Below, in pieces: positions 35,801 through 49,767 of a DNA stretch of 64,000 nt. Every line of letters starts with the position of its first letter. Within the stretch, counting starts at the first letter, position 1. The notes under the pieces were generated by a model, which ran no database searches, was not told the origin of the DNA, and was given only the letters and a program-made list of their open reading frames with translations. The DNA is taken from positions 17,820,001 through 17,884,000 of the forward strand of contig NC_083388.1 of the NCBI RefSeq assembly GCF_031755915.1, given 5' to 3'. A program made the translations under genes and the position numbers. Source of the stretch: Ziziphus jujuba. Its lineage: Eukaryota; Streptophyta; Magnoliopsida; Rosales; Rhamnaceae.

Positions 35801-36804
35801 AAAAAGAAATGAAGTATTTAGAATAGTACTAACTTATATGTATACTCTTCAGTTTAATTTATGCGAATAGTACTATACTAATAACAATAATATATATATA
35901 TATATGTCTAAATATATAGTTGCATATAATTATATATCATACTAACTAAAAAGTACTGCTGTTAGTTTATTTTTAACATAAAAATTTACACATATATGTT
36001 ACAAAAATTCTATGTTAATGAAAAGATTAAATATATGATAATTTTTCCAAAAAATACATTTTTTGAAATAAAATATCCACAACTTTCACAAACAAAATTG
36101 TTAAATTTCATTGACAATAACAATTGAAATGAAAATTAGGATACAAATTAAGTAATTTATATGTTTAAAAATCCAAAACAAAGCCATGCCGCTGATATGT
36201 AAAATTTTGTTTGCAAATCGGTTTTTTTTTTTTTTTCGCTAACTCTGTACCATAATTTAAATACATAGTATAATAATAATAATAATAATAATTCAAAAAT
36301 ATATTTTTTGGGGATTATACCTTTTACCGAATACTTTGTAAATTGTAAGGTTTTTTTTTTTACCATTTAAATGTGGGGGGCAATTGTTATGACGGATTTC
36401 AATTTTCGTCCGTAATGGTAAGGTTTTTACCCACAAAATTTAACTTTTGTCGGTATAATTTCCAACTAATTATAATTTCATGGGTAAATGTAATCTTTTT
36501 ACCAACAAAATTTAAATTTTTCAGTAAAAGTTCTTACCTTTGCCAACAAATCATAAAACCGTTGGTAAATAGTTGTTGTTTTGTCGACAGTTTAAGGAAT
36601 CGTTGGTAAAAGCCAGTCCATTACAGGCAAAATTATTATTTCATCATTAAAAATATTACATTAGCCGGCGACTTTTATTTTTCGTCACCAAAAGTGCAAC
36701 TTTTATCGAGGAATATAATTTTTGCTGGTAAATGATATCTTTTGCGACGATATTTTTTTTCGCCGGTAAAACTTTTGTCGCTAAATGCTCATTTTCTTGT
36801 AGTG
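32886..36804. mobile_element. Non-autonomous CACTA transposon inside the LINE reverse transcriptase
   Basis: 3919 bp, with ends CACTACAAGAAAATCG and the inverse complement of ATTTTCTTGTAGTG. The 3-bp duplication TCT flanks it (32883-32885, 36805-36807). Both ends carry CACTA-style subterminal repeats: many short words of the types 'tttgccgacaaaa', 'cgtcggtaaa' and 'tttgtcgccaa' at 32905-33290 and 36400-36780. No transposase (TnpA/TnpD) frame was seen, so it must be moved in trans. The interior holds AT-rich DNA and one exon-like piece. Confidence 0.93.
33585..33646 (-). pseudogene. Possible captured host exon inside the CACTA element
   Basis: On the minus strand a TTGTTTAG acceptor precedes a 62-bp open segment translating to APSRIVEASAKALKLTDALL, followed by a GTTAG donor. 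Composition and codon use look like a real short exon. I do not recognise the protein. CACTA elements are known to carry host gene fragments, so this is plausible but unproven. Confidence 0.35.
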
Positions 36805-36890
36805 TCTCCTTTGTTATTTGGCATCATTAAAGACTATTTAAGTCGATATTTGTCTATTTTGGAGAATTCCGATTATCTTATGCTAATAAC

Positions 36891-39800
36891 TGATAGAACA
36901 TATGCAAATTATGCAAGTTATACATATAAGGATAACTATGAGAATTGTGGGAATATGTTGGAATCATTAGTTGCTAATCATCATAAGAAACTAAAGTCAT
37001 TAGTAGCTGATCAAAGATCATCATAAGAGACTGAAGACATTGGTAGCTGATCATCACAAGAAGGATATTATTTATAAGTCTATCCCAAAGGGATGTGTAA
37101 AGATAGAATTTTTGTCAGATAAGGAGTCTATCATTCTTTATTATCTACTAGTGTACATAGGATTGTATAAAGATCCAAGAGGATGTACAAATGTAGAATG
37201 CAAGGCAATTAATAAAAACTCAATATTTTGTGCACAAACTAAAAGTTTTTCAAACTATTATTTTTATCATGGTATCAGAGCAGACTTTCTTAGACCTCAA
37301 CATTCAAGCTGAGGTAGAGTTAAACCTATCAATACAATTTTTTTATCAGTGCCCCAGACTCATCTCCATCAAACTGGATTTGTCAAACTACCTCCTATAG
37401 CGATCACAAGTTCTTGCACTTATCAGGAGTCTAGACATATATCATCACATCAATAGGCTAGACAAACCATTGGTGGAACTCATCTTTTAATATGATGATA
37501 AGGTTATCAATCCAAACTTTGCCCTTTGGAACAACAATGATGGTCTTCTAGCCACTTTGCTTCTTGGTAAAATGAGTAGAGGCGTTCTTAGTTTCACTTT
37601 TTTGGATTGGAGATAGCATATATTATGTGGCATTCCATCGAAAAGCACCTATTACCAGCAACAAAGGAAAAAAAGAACTTTCTCACAGATAATCTCGTGG
37701 GATTGAAGAAAGGAAATCTATTAATTAATGAGTATATTTGTAAGTTCACTTTTATCTGTGACAATCTTGTTGCCATTGGCAAATCGGTAGGTGATCTTGA
37801 CAAGCGTTTTCATTTGTCTCGAGGCCTTGATGTTAAATACCAAGATTTTTGTTTAGCTATGTTATCTAAAGCACCATATCCGTCCTTTATATAATTTGTG
37901 TTAGTTTTGAAAACACATGGCCAGGTTCTATCAAATGATCAGTTTGAGGAAAGTTCACAGGTGGATCAATCTCTGGCCTTTGTAAGCAGTCGTGGTAGAG
38001 GAAAGGGATGTCCAGTGGATGTTTTCTTCTTATGGGAAAGGTTTTAATCCTGCAGGCCGCTCCACATTCTCATCTCCTACAAATAATTGGAATCCTCAAA
38101 CAAATCAAAATCAGTGAACTTCTTAAGGTAAAACAAATGCAAAATCAGTTCATCATAATGTTGTTGTGTGTCAAATTCGCACAAGGCCCTATCATTCAAT
38201 AGATAAGTGATGGGCTTACTATAACATCATTGTTGAACCAGGAAATGCACAGCAAGCCTATACGGCTTTCCAAGGAGATGATAACGTATTTTATGCTGAT
38301 TCAAGTGTCAATTCTCACATGACAAACCAAGAAGGTAATCTAGTCTTTAAAAGTCCCTATACTGGTCATGACAAAAATTTTGTAGGAAATGGAAATTCTC
38401 TATCTATTTCGCACACTAGAAAGCTTGTCATTCCCACTAGCTTAACGAGTCTAAAATTAAATGATGTCTTGGTGGTTCCAAAATTGAAAAAAAAAATCTA
38501 TTGTCTATTAGCAATTAACTTTTGACAATGAATATATTGTTGAATTCACTTCTTTGGGCTTTGTAATAAAGATCACGGCAAATAGTTAATAGGAAATGGG
38601 AGAAGAAAAGGTGGTCTGTATGCACATGATAATGGATATTTGGAAGCACTAAATGCGGTATGAAAAGAAACAGTTTCTTCTAGCCTGTGGCATCAGCAAC
38701 TAGGACATCCAAATTCAAGAGCTCTCAAGTGTTAAATCAAAATAAAAATATTTATGCTTCCAGTTGGTTAAAATCCTCAGTTTATAATAGTTATCAATTA
38801 GGAAAGCAATGTAAACTCCCTTTCGGTGTTTCCAATAATGTAATAGATTTTCCTTTAGAGAAAATTCATTATGACTTATGGTAGCCAGCCCCAGTAGTCT
38901 TAAATAAAGGATTTAAGTATTATGTAATTTTGGTGGATGACTAAACTCGTTTTTCCTGGCTATATCCTATGAAAAGAAAATCAAACTTTTATGACACATT
39001 TATAATTTTTCAAAAATTAGTTGCAAAATCGTTTTGGAAGAAAAATAAAAAAATTTCAATGTGATAATGGAGGTGAATCATTTCAACAATTTTTGTAACC
39101 CATTTAGCTTTATGTGGAATACAACAATAGTTTTCATGTTCAGGAACTCCTCAATAAAATGGCGTTGCTAAGAGAAAACATCACCATATTGTTGAGAAAT
39201 GATTAACTATGATGTTTCATTGTAATTTACCACTAAAGTACTGAGTTGAAGCTTTCCTTACTGTCATTTAGCTTATAAATAGTCTACCATCAAGTACACT
39301 GAAAATGGAAACTCCCTATTGTAAACTGTTTAGACATGAGCTAGATTATAATGGCCTTCAAGTTTTGGGTAGATGCTATCCTCACTTAATAAAACAAGGT
39401 AAATACAAGTTTAATATGAAGACATATCCTTGTTTAGTTATTGGGTACAACAAATTACATAAAGGTTACAGATGCCTTGACTTGTTTCTCATAAAGTATA
39501 TATCTCTAAACATGTAGTTTTTGATGAAATTTTTTTTCCTTTTGTATCTAACAAAAGCTTTTATGATAATATTATGCAAGCCTCACTACATCTAACCAAA
39601 TTGTCAGATGTTGATGAATGGATTCAAGCAACCACACAAAGTGGTATTAATTGTCAAATTGAACCCATTCCTCATCATATAATGTCAACACCTCATTAAC
39701 TTGTTATGAGTTATCTAATGAGTCATTAGATCTTAATGTACCACTTGTAGAGTCCTTAGATCATCAAGAGATTGAAATCAATACTCCTACCTAATTTCAA

Positions 39801-42072
39801 CAAAAACCAACTTCCATAGAATCCCACCATCATGTATCTCCCATTAGTGCTTCCCATACCAAATCAATAAAAAAATCCTTAGCTACAAGTGAAAGTGTAT
39901 CACAATCTGATAGTAATCCTCATCTATAAGTCATGTCCTCACCAGTAGACTCACATACTCAACCCGATATTTCCTCTCAGTTGTTTGTTAAGTTGCCCAT
40001 TCACAATAATCCTCAACCAGTCCCATCGTCCACACATAGCCATACAATGTTTACAACATCACCAATTGCGCATGCATTATGAACGTCTAAATGAATTAAA
40101 TATGTCTCTTTCTTCTCATGCTAGCCTTCTAGCCAATACATGCCATCTAATACGTAAACCAAAAATCTTAAAAACAACTTTTAAATTAAAGGAATGGGTT
40201 ACTGCTATGAAGGAAGAACAATCATTGCACAACAGTCATACATGGATGCTAGTTCCTCATCCAATTGATGTAAATATGGTTGGATCAAAGTGGATCTATC
40301 GCATAAAATTTGAAAAAGATGGATCTTTGGATAGATACAAAACCAAATTGGTTGTAAAAGGATTTACACAAGTTGAAGGGTTGGACTACGAAGAGACCTT
40401 TACTGTAGTGGTAAAACTAGCAACTATAAGGCTCATTATCTCTGTAGCTTTAATGTCAAAAGTGACAAATAAAACAGCTTAATGTTAAAAATGTTATTCC
40501 ATTGGTGATTTAAAAGAGACAGTATATATGGAACAACCTTCAGATTTCCATGATCCCCTCAAATGTTCTCATATTTATCTTCTAACGAAGTCACTTTATG
40601 GTTTAAAATAGGTATTGAGAGTTTGATTTTACAAACTTTCTCAATGCCTTATAAAGTTTGGGTTTTTTTTTTTTTTTTTTAGTAATAGAGCTTATCTCCT
40701 TTCTTGTTTATTTACAACAATGGTAAATATCTTGTACTTCTTTTAATTTATGTTGATGATGTCATCATAACATGGTCAAATTTAGTATTTTTTAGCCAAA
40801 TTATTTATCATTTGGGAACACAATTTGCTGTTAAGGATCTTGGAGCTATTCACTACTTTCTTGACATTGAAGTCAAATTCTTTAATGGGGGCCTTTTCTT
40901 ATCTTAATCCAAGTATACAAAGGACTTACTTAAGCATGCAAACATGCTTGGAGTAGCACCTATTAACACACCAATCTCTGTCAAACCATCAAAATCTATA
41001 TATACAGATGAACTTGTGAATACAATAGAGTACCGTAGTATTGTGGATGCTTTACAGTACCTAACTTTCACTAGTCCAAATATACAATATGCAGTAAACA
41101 GGGTTTGTCAACAGTTTTAGAGTCCTACAAAGGGAAATCTTCAAGTAGTCAAGTGCATCTTATGTGTATGGAACTATGGACTTTGGCATTCGGTTATTGG
41201 CATAAAGTTCTTATACTTTACTTTCTTGTTGAAACGCAGATTAGGCTGGATGTCCTATTATAAGGAGAAGTACTTTGGGATACTGCATATACTTAGGAGC
41301 TAATTGTGCATCTTAGTCTTCAAAGAAGCAATCCACTAAATCATGTTCAAGTGCAGAAGTAGAATACCAGGCAATGGCTGCAGCAACATCTAAATTACTT
41401 TGGTTGTCTTATATTCTTCAAGACATTGGTTCTCTTATACCAAACCAATTCAGCTTTTAGGTGATAACATGAATGAATACATTACATATACTATTAATCT
41501 GGTATTTCATCAACAAATTAAGCATATTCAGTTGGACTATCATTTTGTTCGAGAAAAGATTGCTGATGGTACAATGGTCTCAACAGATAGCAGATGCTTT
41601 TACAAAAGCATTATCCAAACAGATGTTCATAAGTTTCTGTTTCAACCTTGAGGGGACCTGATAAAACATATGCAAATTATGCCAACTATGAGTAAGGATA
41701 ACTATTGGAATTTCGGGAATATGTTGGAATGGTTAGTTGTAGATCAACATAAGATGCTGAAGCCATTGGTAGTTGATCAAAGATTATCACAAAAGAATGA
41801 AATCTTTAGTAGCTGGTCATCCGTTGGTTGTTAATCATCACAAAAAGCATATTCTTTATTTGTAAGGTTATCTGTAATGCCATCTCAAAGGGATGTGTAA
41901 AGATAGAACTTTTTTTTTCATATAAGGAGTCTATCATTCTTTGTTACCTACTAGTGTACATAGGATTGTATAAATAGTCAAGCAGGTGTACGAATCTAGA
42001 ATGTAAGGTAATTAATAAAAACTCAATATTTTGTTCACAAATTAAAAGTCTTTCAAAATGTTATTTTCATCC
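36891..42072 (+). mobile_element. Decayed Ty1/Copia LTR retrotransposon inside the LINE
   Basis: The left LTR (36891-37269) and right LTR (41660-42072) share the order 'aacatatgcaaattatgc...aaagggatgtgtaaagatag...gtacataggattgtata...attaataaaaactcaatattttg'. A perfect 5-bp duplication ATAAC flanks the element (36886-36890, 42073-42077). The primer-binding site TGGTATCAGAGCAG is at 37270 and the purine tract GAGGGGACC ends at 41659. The right LTR ends CC instead of CA, a point mutation. The LTRs differ by many substitutions and small indels, so it is old. Domain order is gag-protease-integrase-RT-RNase H, which defines Copia. Confidence 0.92.
37340..41650 (+). pseudogene. Copia gag-pol remnant
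   Basis: Several frames together give gag (37370-37900: a NYLLWRSQV-like segment, then SNDLVG-like text as LTDNLVGLKKGNLLINEYI at about 37680-37735), a decayed protease (FYADSSVNSHMTNQ near 38290-38335, where the usual D-S-G is D-S-S), the pre-integrase WHQQLGHPNS box (38688-38717), and integrase pieces to about 39500. RT follows (WVTAMKEEQSLHNSHTWMLV at about 40195-40255, GSKWIYRIKF, then LLIYVDDVIIT at about 40740-40770). RNase H is near 41350-41640 (AEYQAMAAATSKLLWL). Many stops and frameshifts; non-functional. Confidence 0.85.
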
Positions 42073-44505
42073 ATAACAGCTACTTAGAGTTATGCCACTC
42101 CTCATTTGCTTTATGTAGATGATATTATTATTATTTTTTTTTACAAGAGAACTATTAAGAATTTAAAGATTATTTATCAAACTTTTGATAATTATGCTAC
42201 TCTTTCAGACAAGAAGTTAATTAGACGAAGTCTTTTGTTTATTTTGGAAAAGTTATGTCTCCTTCAAAGCAACATGATATCATTCATTTTTTGAATATGA
42301 GATATGGGTTTCTGCCTTGTGTTTATCTAAGGGTTCCTCTTTTTAAAAGTACTTCTAAGATTTTTGTTTTGCGTCTGACTATTGATAATAAATTTGCAAA
42401 ACTTTCATCATGGTATGGTCGAATTTTATATATGACTAGCAAGGTTGGTTAAATCTGTTATTTCTTCTATATTCGTTCAATTTTTCATGCTTATGAATGG
42501 CTAAGTGGTCTATTGAAGGAATTAAATTAAGCTATACAGAACTTTATTTGGATTGGCTTTATTTTTGGCAACTCAAAGGTTTAGGTTTCTTGATCTTCTT
42601 GTTGTTTATCTTTGAAGGTAAGAGGTTTGGGTATCAACGATCTCAATAAACTTAACTCAGTGCTTCTTAGTAGATTTGTTTGGAAATTCATGTCTCAATC
42701 TTTTTTATTTTCTCTTTTTTGAGAAATCGATATTGGCATTAATTGCAACTTGGTCATTCCCATTATATGCATTCATATATATGGCCTTCCTTGTGTTTTC
42801 ATTATACTTTTCTAATGCAAAATTGTAAATGGTTGATTGGACGACATTCAAAAAGGTTAGATTTTGGAAAGACAACTAGCTTAGCTCTTTTATTTTGGAT
42901 TTAATTTCTTTAAGTTTCTTCCTTTTATGATCAAAATGGTGGTTAGAAGCTTCCTATGGATTTTAATTCTACTTTTCCTTATGTTGTTGATTTAATTAAA
43001 GACTACGATGGCCAGTCTTCTGTATAAACCTATTTGGTTGCATTCATCTTCAAGAGAAGTTTCTTGTTGAAATTTGTATAAATTTCTTGTTAATGAACCT
43101 GTTGTTCATCCTGGGTGGATTAAATTTATCTAGTATAAATTTGTTCCTCCTTCTAGATCTACTTTGGTTTGAAGATCGCTTAGCAACTATCTTCCAATAG
43201 ATGATAAAGTTTCTATTCGTGACTTTTTAAGTGCTTCATGTTGTTCTATGTGTTATGTTGCTTATGAAGATGTTGAGCATTTTTTTATATGTTGTAGCTA
43301 TGCTCATCAATTATGGGAGTCAATTTTCTCTAGTTTTGGTAAAATGTTTTAGCGTGGTGATTCGGTTTTGAATTTCTTTACAGGCTGTAGGTCTCAAAAT
43401 TTTAGCTCCCAATTATTTTGTCTTGGGCAATCTTCTATTTTTGTTGATTTTCATGCTATATGATATGCTTGAAATAAAATGAGATTTGATGGTGCTTTCA
43501 TTTCTTTCATTTCATTTATTGTCTTTATTTGGAAGTCTATCCGTAAGGCTGTTATCTTTCATATGGACAATACAATCTCAAATTTTAACATATTAAGGAA
43601 TTTTGTTATTTCAGGCATTCATTCCAAGGCCCCAAAAATATTGCTAGTTGTTTGGTTGGCTCTTAAAGATGGTTGGATAAAGATTCACATAGATAGTGAT
43701 GCTTTGGAGGCTCTAGGTCCAGTAGATTGTGGTGGAGTTTTCAAAATTACTTGTGGCTTGGTCAAGGGTTGTTCTTATTCTTCTTTAGGCAATTTGACCG
43801 CTTTTGAAGCTGAAATTTAGGCAGTTATTAAAGTTTTGGATTTTTCTAATCTTTTTCTTGAAATTGAGTTTGGCTTAAAAGTGATTCGATGTCTATTATG
43901 TGTCTTCTTTAGGATTGCTTTTGGATGCTTCCTGGAAGCTTGTAGGCTTGGTTGGTTTGAATTGATTTCATTAATTCCATTGATTTTATAGGGTCTCACG
44001 TCTATAAGGAGTGTAATATGGTTTCCGATGCTCTTTCCAATCTAACTATTCCATTGACACGTGAGGTTTGGTTACAACATTTACCAAAGGAATGTCTTCA
44101 TGCTCATTCATCTTATATGCGAAGCAATTGTACTTTTTGTTTTTGTCAGTTTTTGGGTGGATTTGTCGGGATTTTGTTAACTAGTACTCTTTTTCTTGTT
44201 AAAGTTTTCTCCATTAGATTTTTCTTTCAACAGGTTTTAATGAGGCCAGTGGGAGTTTTGTTGTTTGTAAGTGTTTAGGCTGGTTGTAATTATTTCTTAA
44301 TTTCAATTTTGTATTACTTTTTTCTTTTATTCAATATATCTATTTGTGGCTTTTATACTGGTCTAAAAGTGACTATATAGTAGGGATCTTTGTGCAAGTT
44401 GATTTGCCACATCGTATATGTATAAATATTTTTTGATACGATGATTGTCTATGGTCGAAAGTTTCTTATAGAACATTGTAATGTGATAGTCATTTAGATA
44501 TATAT

Positions 44506-44858
44506 TGTAACAGTCCAGTCCACCCGCATGTAATATTGTCCGCTTTGGACTCCGCTCGCACTGTTTTAAAAGACCTCACAAGGAAAAAGTATCCACAGCC
44601 TTATAAGGCATGTTTCGTTCCCCTTTCCAACCGATGTGGTATCTCACATTCCACCCCCCTTGGGGCCCAGCGTCCTCGCTGGCACACTGATCCGGGTACT
44701 GGTTCTGATACCAACTGTAATAGCCCAGTCCACTCGCATGTGATATTGTCCGCTTTGGGTCCCGTCCGCATGGTTTTAAAAGGCCTCAGAAGGGAAATGT
44801 ATCCACAGCTTTATAAGGTATGTTTCGTTCCCCTTTCCAACCAATGTGGGATCTTACA
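44506..44858 (-). mobile_element. Complete TRIM (tiny LTR retrotransposon), minus strand
   Basis: Two 143-bp LTRs (44506-44648 and 44716-44858) enclose only 67 bp. On the minus strand that interval contains a primer-binding site (GTTGGTATCAGAACC) and a G-rich tract (CCAAGGGGGGTGGAA), and nothing else. TATAT lies on both sides, though in a (TA)n setting where it means little. The same family is present at 49592-59828. It cannot encode any protein and must rely on other elements. Confidence 0.85.
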
Positions 44859-44862
44859 TATA

Positions 44863-44898
<36 letters not shown>

Positions 44899-46992
44899 GG
44901 AGAACTCTCCAATCAAGACATCCTAATGAAAAAAACCATTAGATTCTCATTTACTAGTCCTTGGATTGCTTTAAAAATTGAGATGTAGAAATATTTTCTG
45001 AATTTGAATTAGGGATATGTACAAAAACAGATTAAACGAACAAACTAACCATGCAATGCAATCAATCTAGTTAAGAATAGGTTTAAAAATTCAAAATCAA
45101 TAGTTTGATAGATTTCAAAAAGAAAAAACCCACAAAACCAATTCAAAACATACCAATTAAAATATAAATAATTAAATATATATATTAAAAAATAATTAGT
45201 AAATTATTATTTTTTGTTTTATTTAATATTTATATTGGTTTACATTATGTAGTTAAAAAATAGTTTTAATTGATATGTTATTTTAACTTCTTTTGTTTTA
45301 TTTATCTTATTCTAAAAATAAATTCTCATTTTTCAAAATGTTAAGAGATTTTAATAGAAAATTTGGCTATTTTTATTATGAAAATGTGAAAATTCTAGAT
45401 TTCAAAATGTCAAAATCCAAGGTTTCAACATTTAATGCCTAAAATTTTGAAATCCAAAGTGTACAATCCAAGTCCAAACTCAATACAAAACTGATCATTT
45501 AATCAACCAGACCGACCATTATTGGATTGAATTTAAAGTTGAAATTTGTTTGGATTTGATTGAAAATTACAAACAAACTATTAATTGGACCAAATTAGTT
45601 ATTACCAAAATAGGTTGGTTTCAAACTAATTATTAAATGAGTCCAAACAAAGTTGACTTTGTCATTTTAGGATTTAAATACTCACCAAACTTATTGAATC
45701 TATCAAAATATCTTTAAACCTCAATACTTAAGAAATCCGATGGCTAATGATAAAAAGTTTTGATAGTTTTTACATCACAACGTCTTGATAATAGGAGATT
45801 GATTGTATACATATATACAATATAAAATTTTCTAATCAAGGAATTTGTAACTCCTTAAATTAGAAATTTTTATGTGGCACACGCTAATAGTTGCCACATA
45901 CCAAAATATTAATTATCACTTTATCCAATGGTGAAATCTCTGCCGCATAAACATTTCTAAATTTATTATATTAATATTTTCTTTTTCTGATATATAACTT
46001 ACACTATAAAATGTACCCACTTTAAAGAAAGAAGCATTTCAACTACGTTGGTGTCCAACTAAACTAGACATCCCATACTCAATTATTCTTAAAAAAAAAA
46101 ATTAAATGTATTAAATACTAAAGGAAGCAATTTGATATTTTTCTAAATAAGTCCTTCAGGGTGGTTAACCCAAAAAAAAAAAAAAAAAAAAAAAGCCAAT
46201 GCATAAACTAAAAAATGAAAATATCAAAAATAAATTTAAAAGTGTTTTATATTATGTATAGTCAAATATTTTACCTATTATTTTATGAAACACTTATTAA
46301 CAAAAATACTACAAAAATAAGCTTCTTTTTTTTTTTTAAACAAACATAGTCTAAGTGCTTTAAGATGAAAAAAAAAAATTCATTGCATTAAATAAAAAAT
46401 AAAAATATCAAAACTATATTTAAAAGTACTTTATATTATATAAAGTCAAACATTCTTCCACTTATTTTATGGAGTAGTTATTAATACAAAGTGCTACAAA
46501 AATAGGTGTAATGAAAAATAGATAATTATAAACAAGCATTTCCAAACACACTCTAATATTGCTTAATTTGAAAGCATTAATAGGAAAGAGCTGGCACATA
46601 TATTACCTAATAATTTTTTTGTAGGATATATTACCTAATGATTAAATGGAAAATTAAACCTACCAGTGCACTAGAGAAAAGAGAAAATAAATGAAATAAA
46701 TTCATTGAGGCATACATATATAGTTAAGTAATTAATAAATTGTATGCTTTTTATATCTTCATTTAATGTCAAAGTAATGTAATTTAAGAAGACAAGCATA
46801 ATGACATTATATTTTGTTAAGTAATTAATGAGTTAGAAAGGAATTAAATGTAAGAGTAATTTAATTGTTCTCCCAATATTAATTCATTTGAATAGCATTT
46901 TACAAACACAAGCTAATGATAAATTTTTTTTTCTCTATTATACATTCAAAATTCAAATTATTTTTCGATTTCAATATCAAGAAGGGAAAAAA

Positions 46993-47028
<36 letters not shown>

Positions 47029-48297
47029 CTAGCTTTCTAATTAAAAGAAATCCCTAATTTTAATAAAGAATGGACGATTATGTATAAATACACCTAAATA
47101 TTTTTTATTTAAAAAAATTAGAAACTTCTTGATAAAATACTTCTTAATATATATTAGTAGGTCATCGTTACTCTCTTATTATTGTTCTCCTTCTAGGTTT
47201 GTTAGCAAACAGAAAGGTAAAAATAAAAATTTAATTAAATAAACAAATTAACTTTTTTTGTAATTAATAAACATTTTTTTTTTTTTGGGGAAAGAATTAG
47301 TAAACAAATTTTTATAGAATTGAATGGAAGTTACATATCAGGCCTATAATCCAATGAACTCTATAAATTTTCAAAAAGGGAATCATCTAAATAAATATAT
47401 TTATTTACTTATGGGATATTAGCATTACTATACCTTAAATTATATAATATTTCATATTTTGCGGGTTTGACATTTTTTTAGCATTTTATTTTTTGAACTT
47501 TATTTTCATTTTTTCTTGCACTATTACACCCTTTTTGTTTTATTTTATTTTTTGTTAACTTTTTAGCGGAGCGTCTCATGAGTAGCGTAAGGGACAAAAA
47601 GTGAGAGTTTAAAATGCGATTCTGCATAATTCAGGATGAAAAATACAAATGAAAAATACAAAAACTTTTCAGTAAAAAATTAATAAAAAACTTTTTTTAT
47701 TAAAGATAATTATTATTTTTTAATAAATTAGTAAAATATTAAAACATGAAAATGTGAATTTTTAAAAAATAAAAATAATATTATATGCATATTATATAGA
47801 TTGAAAAAAAAATAAAGACCCAAAAAAGAAAAGAAAACTTGGAAATTTTATTTTTATAAAAAATGTTCTTTTATTCATTATATGTATATTATATATTTAT
47901 TTTTTTAAAAAAATACTTCTAAGATTTCTAATATGTATGTTTTATTAAATTTTTATTTTCCCAAAAAATATTAAAAGAATATATATATATTATAAACGAA
48001 CTCTATATAAAAAGAATATTTTTTTCTATGAAATTTGCATTTTTGAATACACTAATTTGTTAAAAAATTAATAATTCTCTTCAATAAAAAAATGTTTATT
48101 GTTTTCTATTAATTTTTTATTTAGAAATTTTTGCACCTTTCATATTAAACAATTTTAGAATATCTGGAAATGTTATGCTACATTTTGTTCAAACCCGAAG
48201 TAAACGCACTTAAGTTGAAGGTATATGTTTCACATACTTCACAGAATATTTTAAATCCTTTTGTTGTCTCATTTAGAACTCTTAAATAGGTGTTTAA
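44859..48297. other. AT-rich spacer with a local tandem duplication
   Basis: No gene recognised. A ~180-bp unit ('aaatatcaaaa...tttaaaagt.ctttatattat.ta.agtcaaa.att...tactacaaaaata') occurs at about 46190-46350 and again at 46360-46510, diverged. A (TG)n(TA)n tract lies at 46994-47030. Poly-A runs occur near 46170. Confidence 0.5.
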
Positions 48298-49767
48298 TGT
48301 CATAATCCATACAAAATTCTTTACCAGAAACCTAAACATGCACTGGAGAAAGCTTACCACAGCTTCCTATCAAAAACCCTATAGCATCTCATCTAAAAGT
48401 TGGATATGTCCTAAAATTTCTTACATAGAAAACACACTCCTATAAAACATCATCTTATTCCTTCCACCTTACTAGAAAAGATTTCCACAAAATAGCACTT
48501 CAAAATAAAACAAAATAGGGAACAAGCACAATATTAAATAAATAATAATCCAATACAATATACAGAGCATACTAAAGTTTACAACAATTATAAAATTTAA
48601 TATAACAAAGAGATAAGAAAAAAATATCACAAGAAAAGAAAGAAAAGCAAAAAAGTCTTCTTGGAACTCAGCAATGGAAAGAAAACGTTGGGCTTGCTCT
48701 AAAGGGTCAACACCTACTACACCTGGTCTTAGGAAAAATGATTTAAAAACAGAAAAATAATGAGATGCTAATTATACTAGTGAATGATCCAACTACTACA
48801 TAAAATATAATAATACGATAATATAAAATAAAGGTGATTAATAATAAATAAATAAGTAAGTAATTAAAATAATAAATAAAGTAAAATTAAGAATTTTCCC
48901 TCAAAACCGTCACAATTTTACTCAGTTAGAAATGTTCAACTTTTTAAAACTATTTTCACAGTATTCATCATTTTTATATCCCCAAAAATTAAGGAAATAG
49001 ACAAATAAATAAAATACAAATAATTTAAAATTAAAATTAACATTGAAAATAATTTGGTAGCAAATTATTAAATTCAAAATAAAATATCATAAAATAAAAT
49101 AAAATCATAAATAAAATTTGTATTAGAAAAAAATTAGTTTAAAAACAAAATTAACATTAATATATAGAATTTTAATTAAATAATAAAATAATATAGAAAT
49201 AATAAAATACATTTTAAAATTTTTTATTTTGGAAAACATGTTAAGAAAACAACTTGATGTACCACATTATATACCAAGTGGTGTCAGACAATACTTGATG
49301 TCCCAAGTATCACTCTGACGGAGAGGTTAAAAAAAAACTTGCAAACGGTCACCTTTGCATTTTAAGACGCCGATGCTAATAACAGTCATTTTGGCCATGG
49401 GAGGCAGTTGATATTCGTTTTGCAAAATACTTGCTAACCTTTAGACCCGTAGCTCCCACAGGATAACCAAATATACTTGCATACTAATCAATAAATACAG
49501 TACAGAACACCAATATTGTATGGTGCATCTAAAATCATAAAATCGAAAATATTACAAATATTGAAAATTTTATAAAATGTCATAAGGTTTGTGTGAGGTC
49601 CCACATCGGTTGGAAAGGAAAACGAAGCATGCCTTATAAAAGGGTGTGGATATTTTTCTCTTGAGAGACCTTTTAAAACCGTGTGGGCTGGACCCAAAGC
49701 GGACAATATCTCATACAGGTGGACTAAGCTATTCCAGTTAGTATCAGAGCCAGTACCAGGATCGATG

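Larger units (their letters stand above)
32860..44345 (+). mobile_element. 5'-truncated L1-like LINE, split by two later insertions
   Basis: LINE pieces lie at about 32860-32885, 36808-36890 and 42078-44345. Read across the gaps they follow a plant L1 ORF2 in order. The R-x-Q-G-D-P-x-S-P-L-L-F reverse transcriptase motif straddles the CACTA site. The Y-V-D-D catalytic box is at 42110-42125 and a thumb-like region at 42240-42460. A Cys-rich zinc-binding segment (CCSMCYVAYEDVEHFF) is near 43235-43290, and an RNase H domain lies at 43670-44060 (acidic residue in the IHIDSDA strand, later D-A-L-S-N-L). The end has an L1-style tail ('attttgtattac...ttcaatatatc'). Stops and frameshifts are frequent, so it is dead. 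The 5' limit is approximate and no target duplication was confirmed. Confidence 0.75.

Noticed and set aside
44506..44858. Cassandra-type TRIM carrying 5S rRNA
   Set aside because: Its LTRs contain no 5S RNA promoter or 5S-like sequence.
44536..44988. 150-residue frame as a gene
   Set aside because: It runs through the two TRIM LTRs (the same words appear twice in its translation) and into a (TA)n tract.
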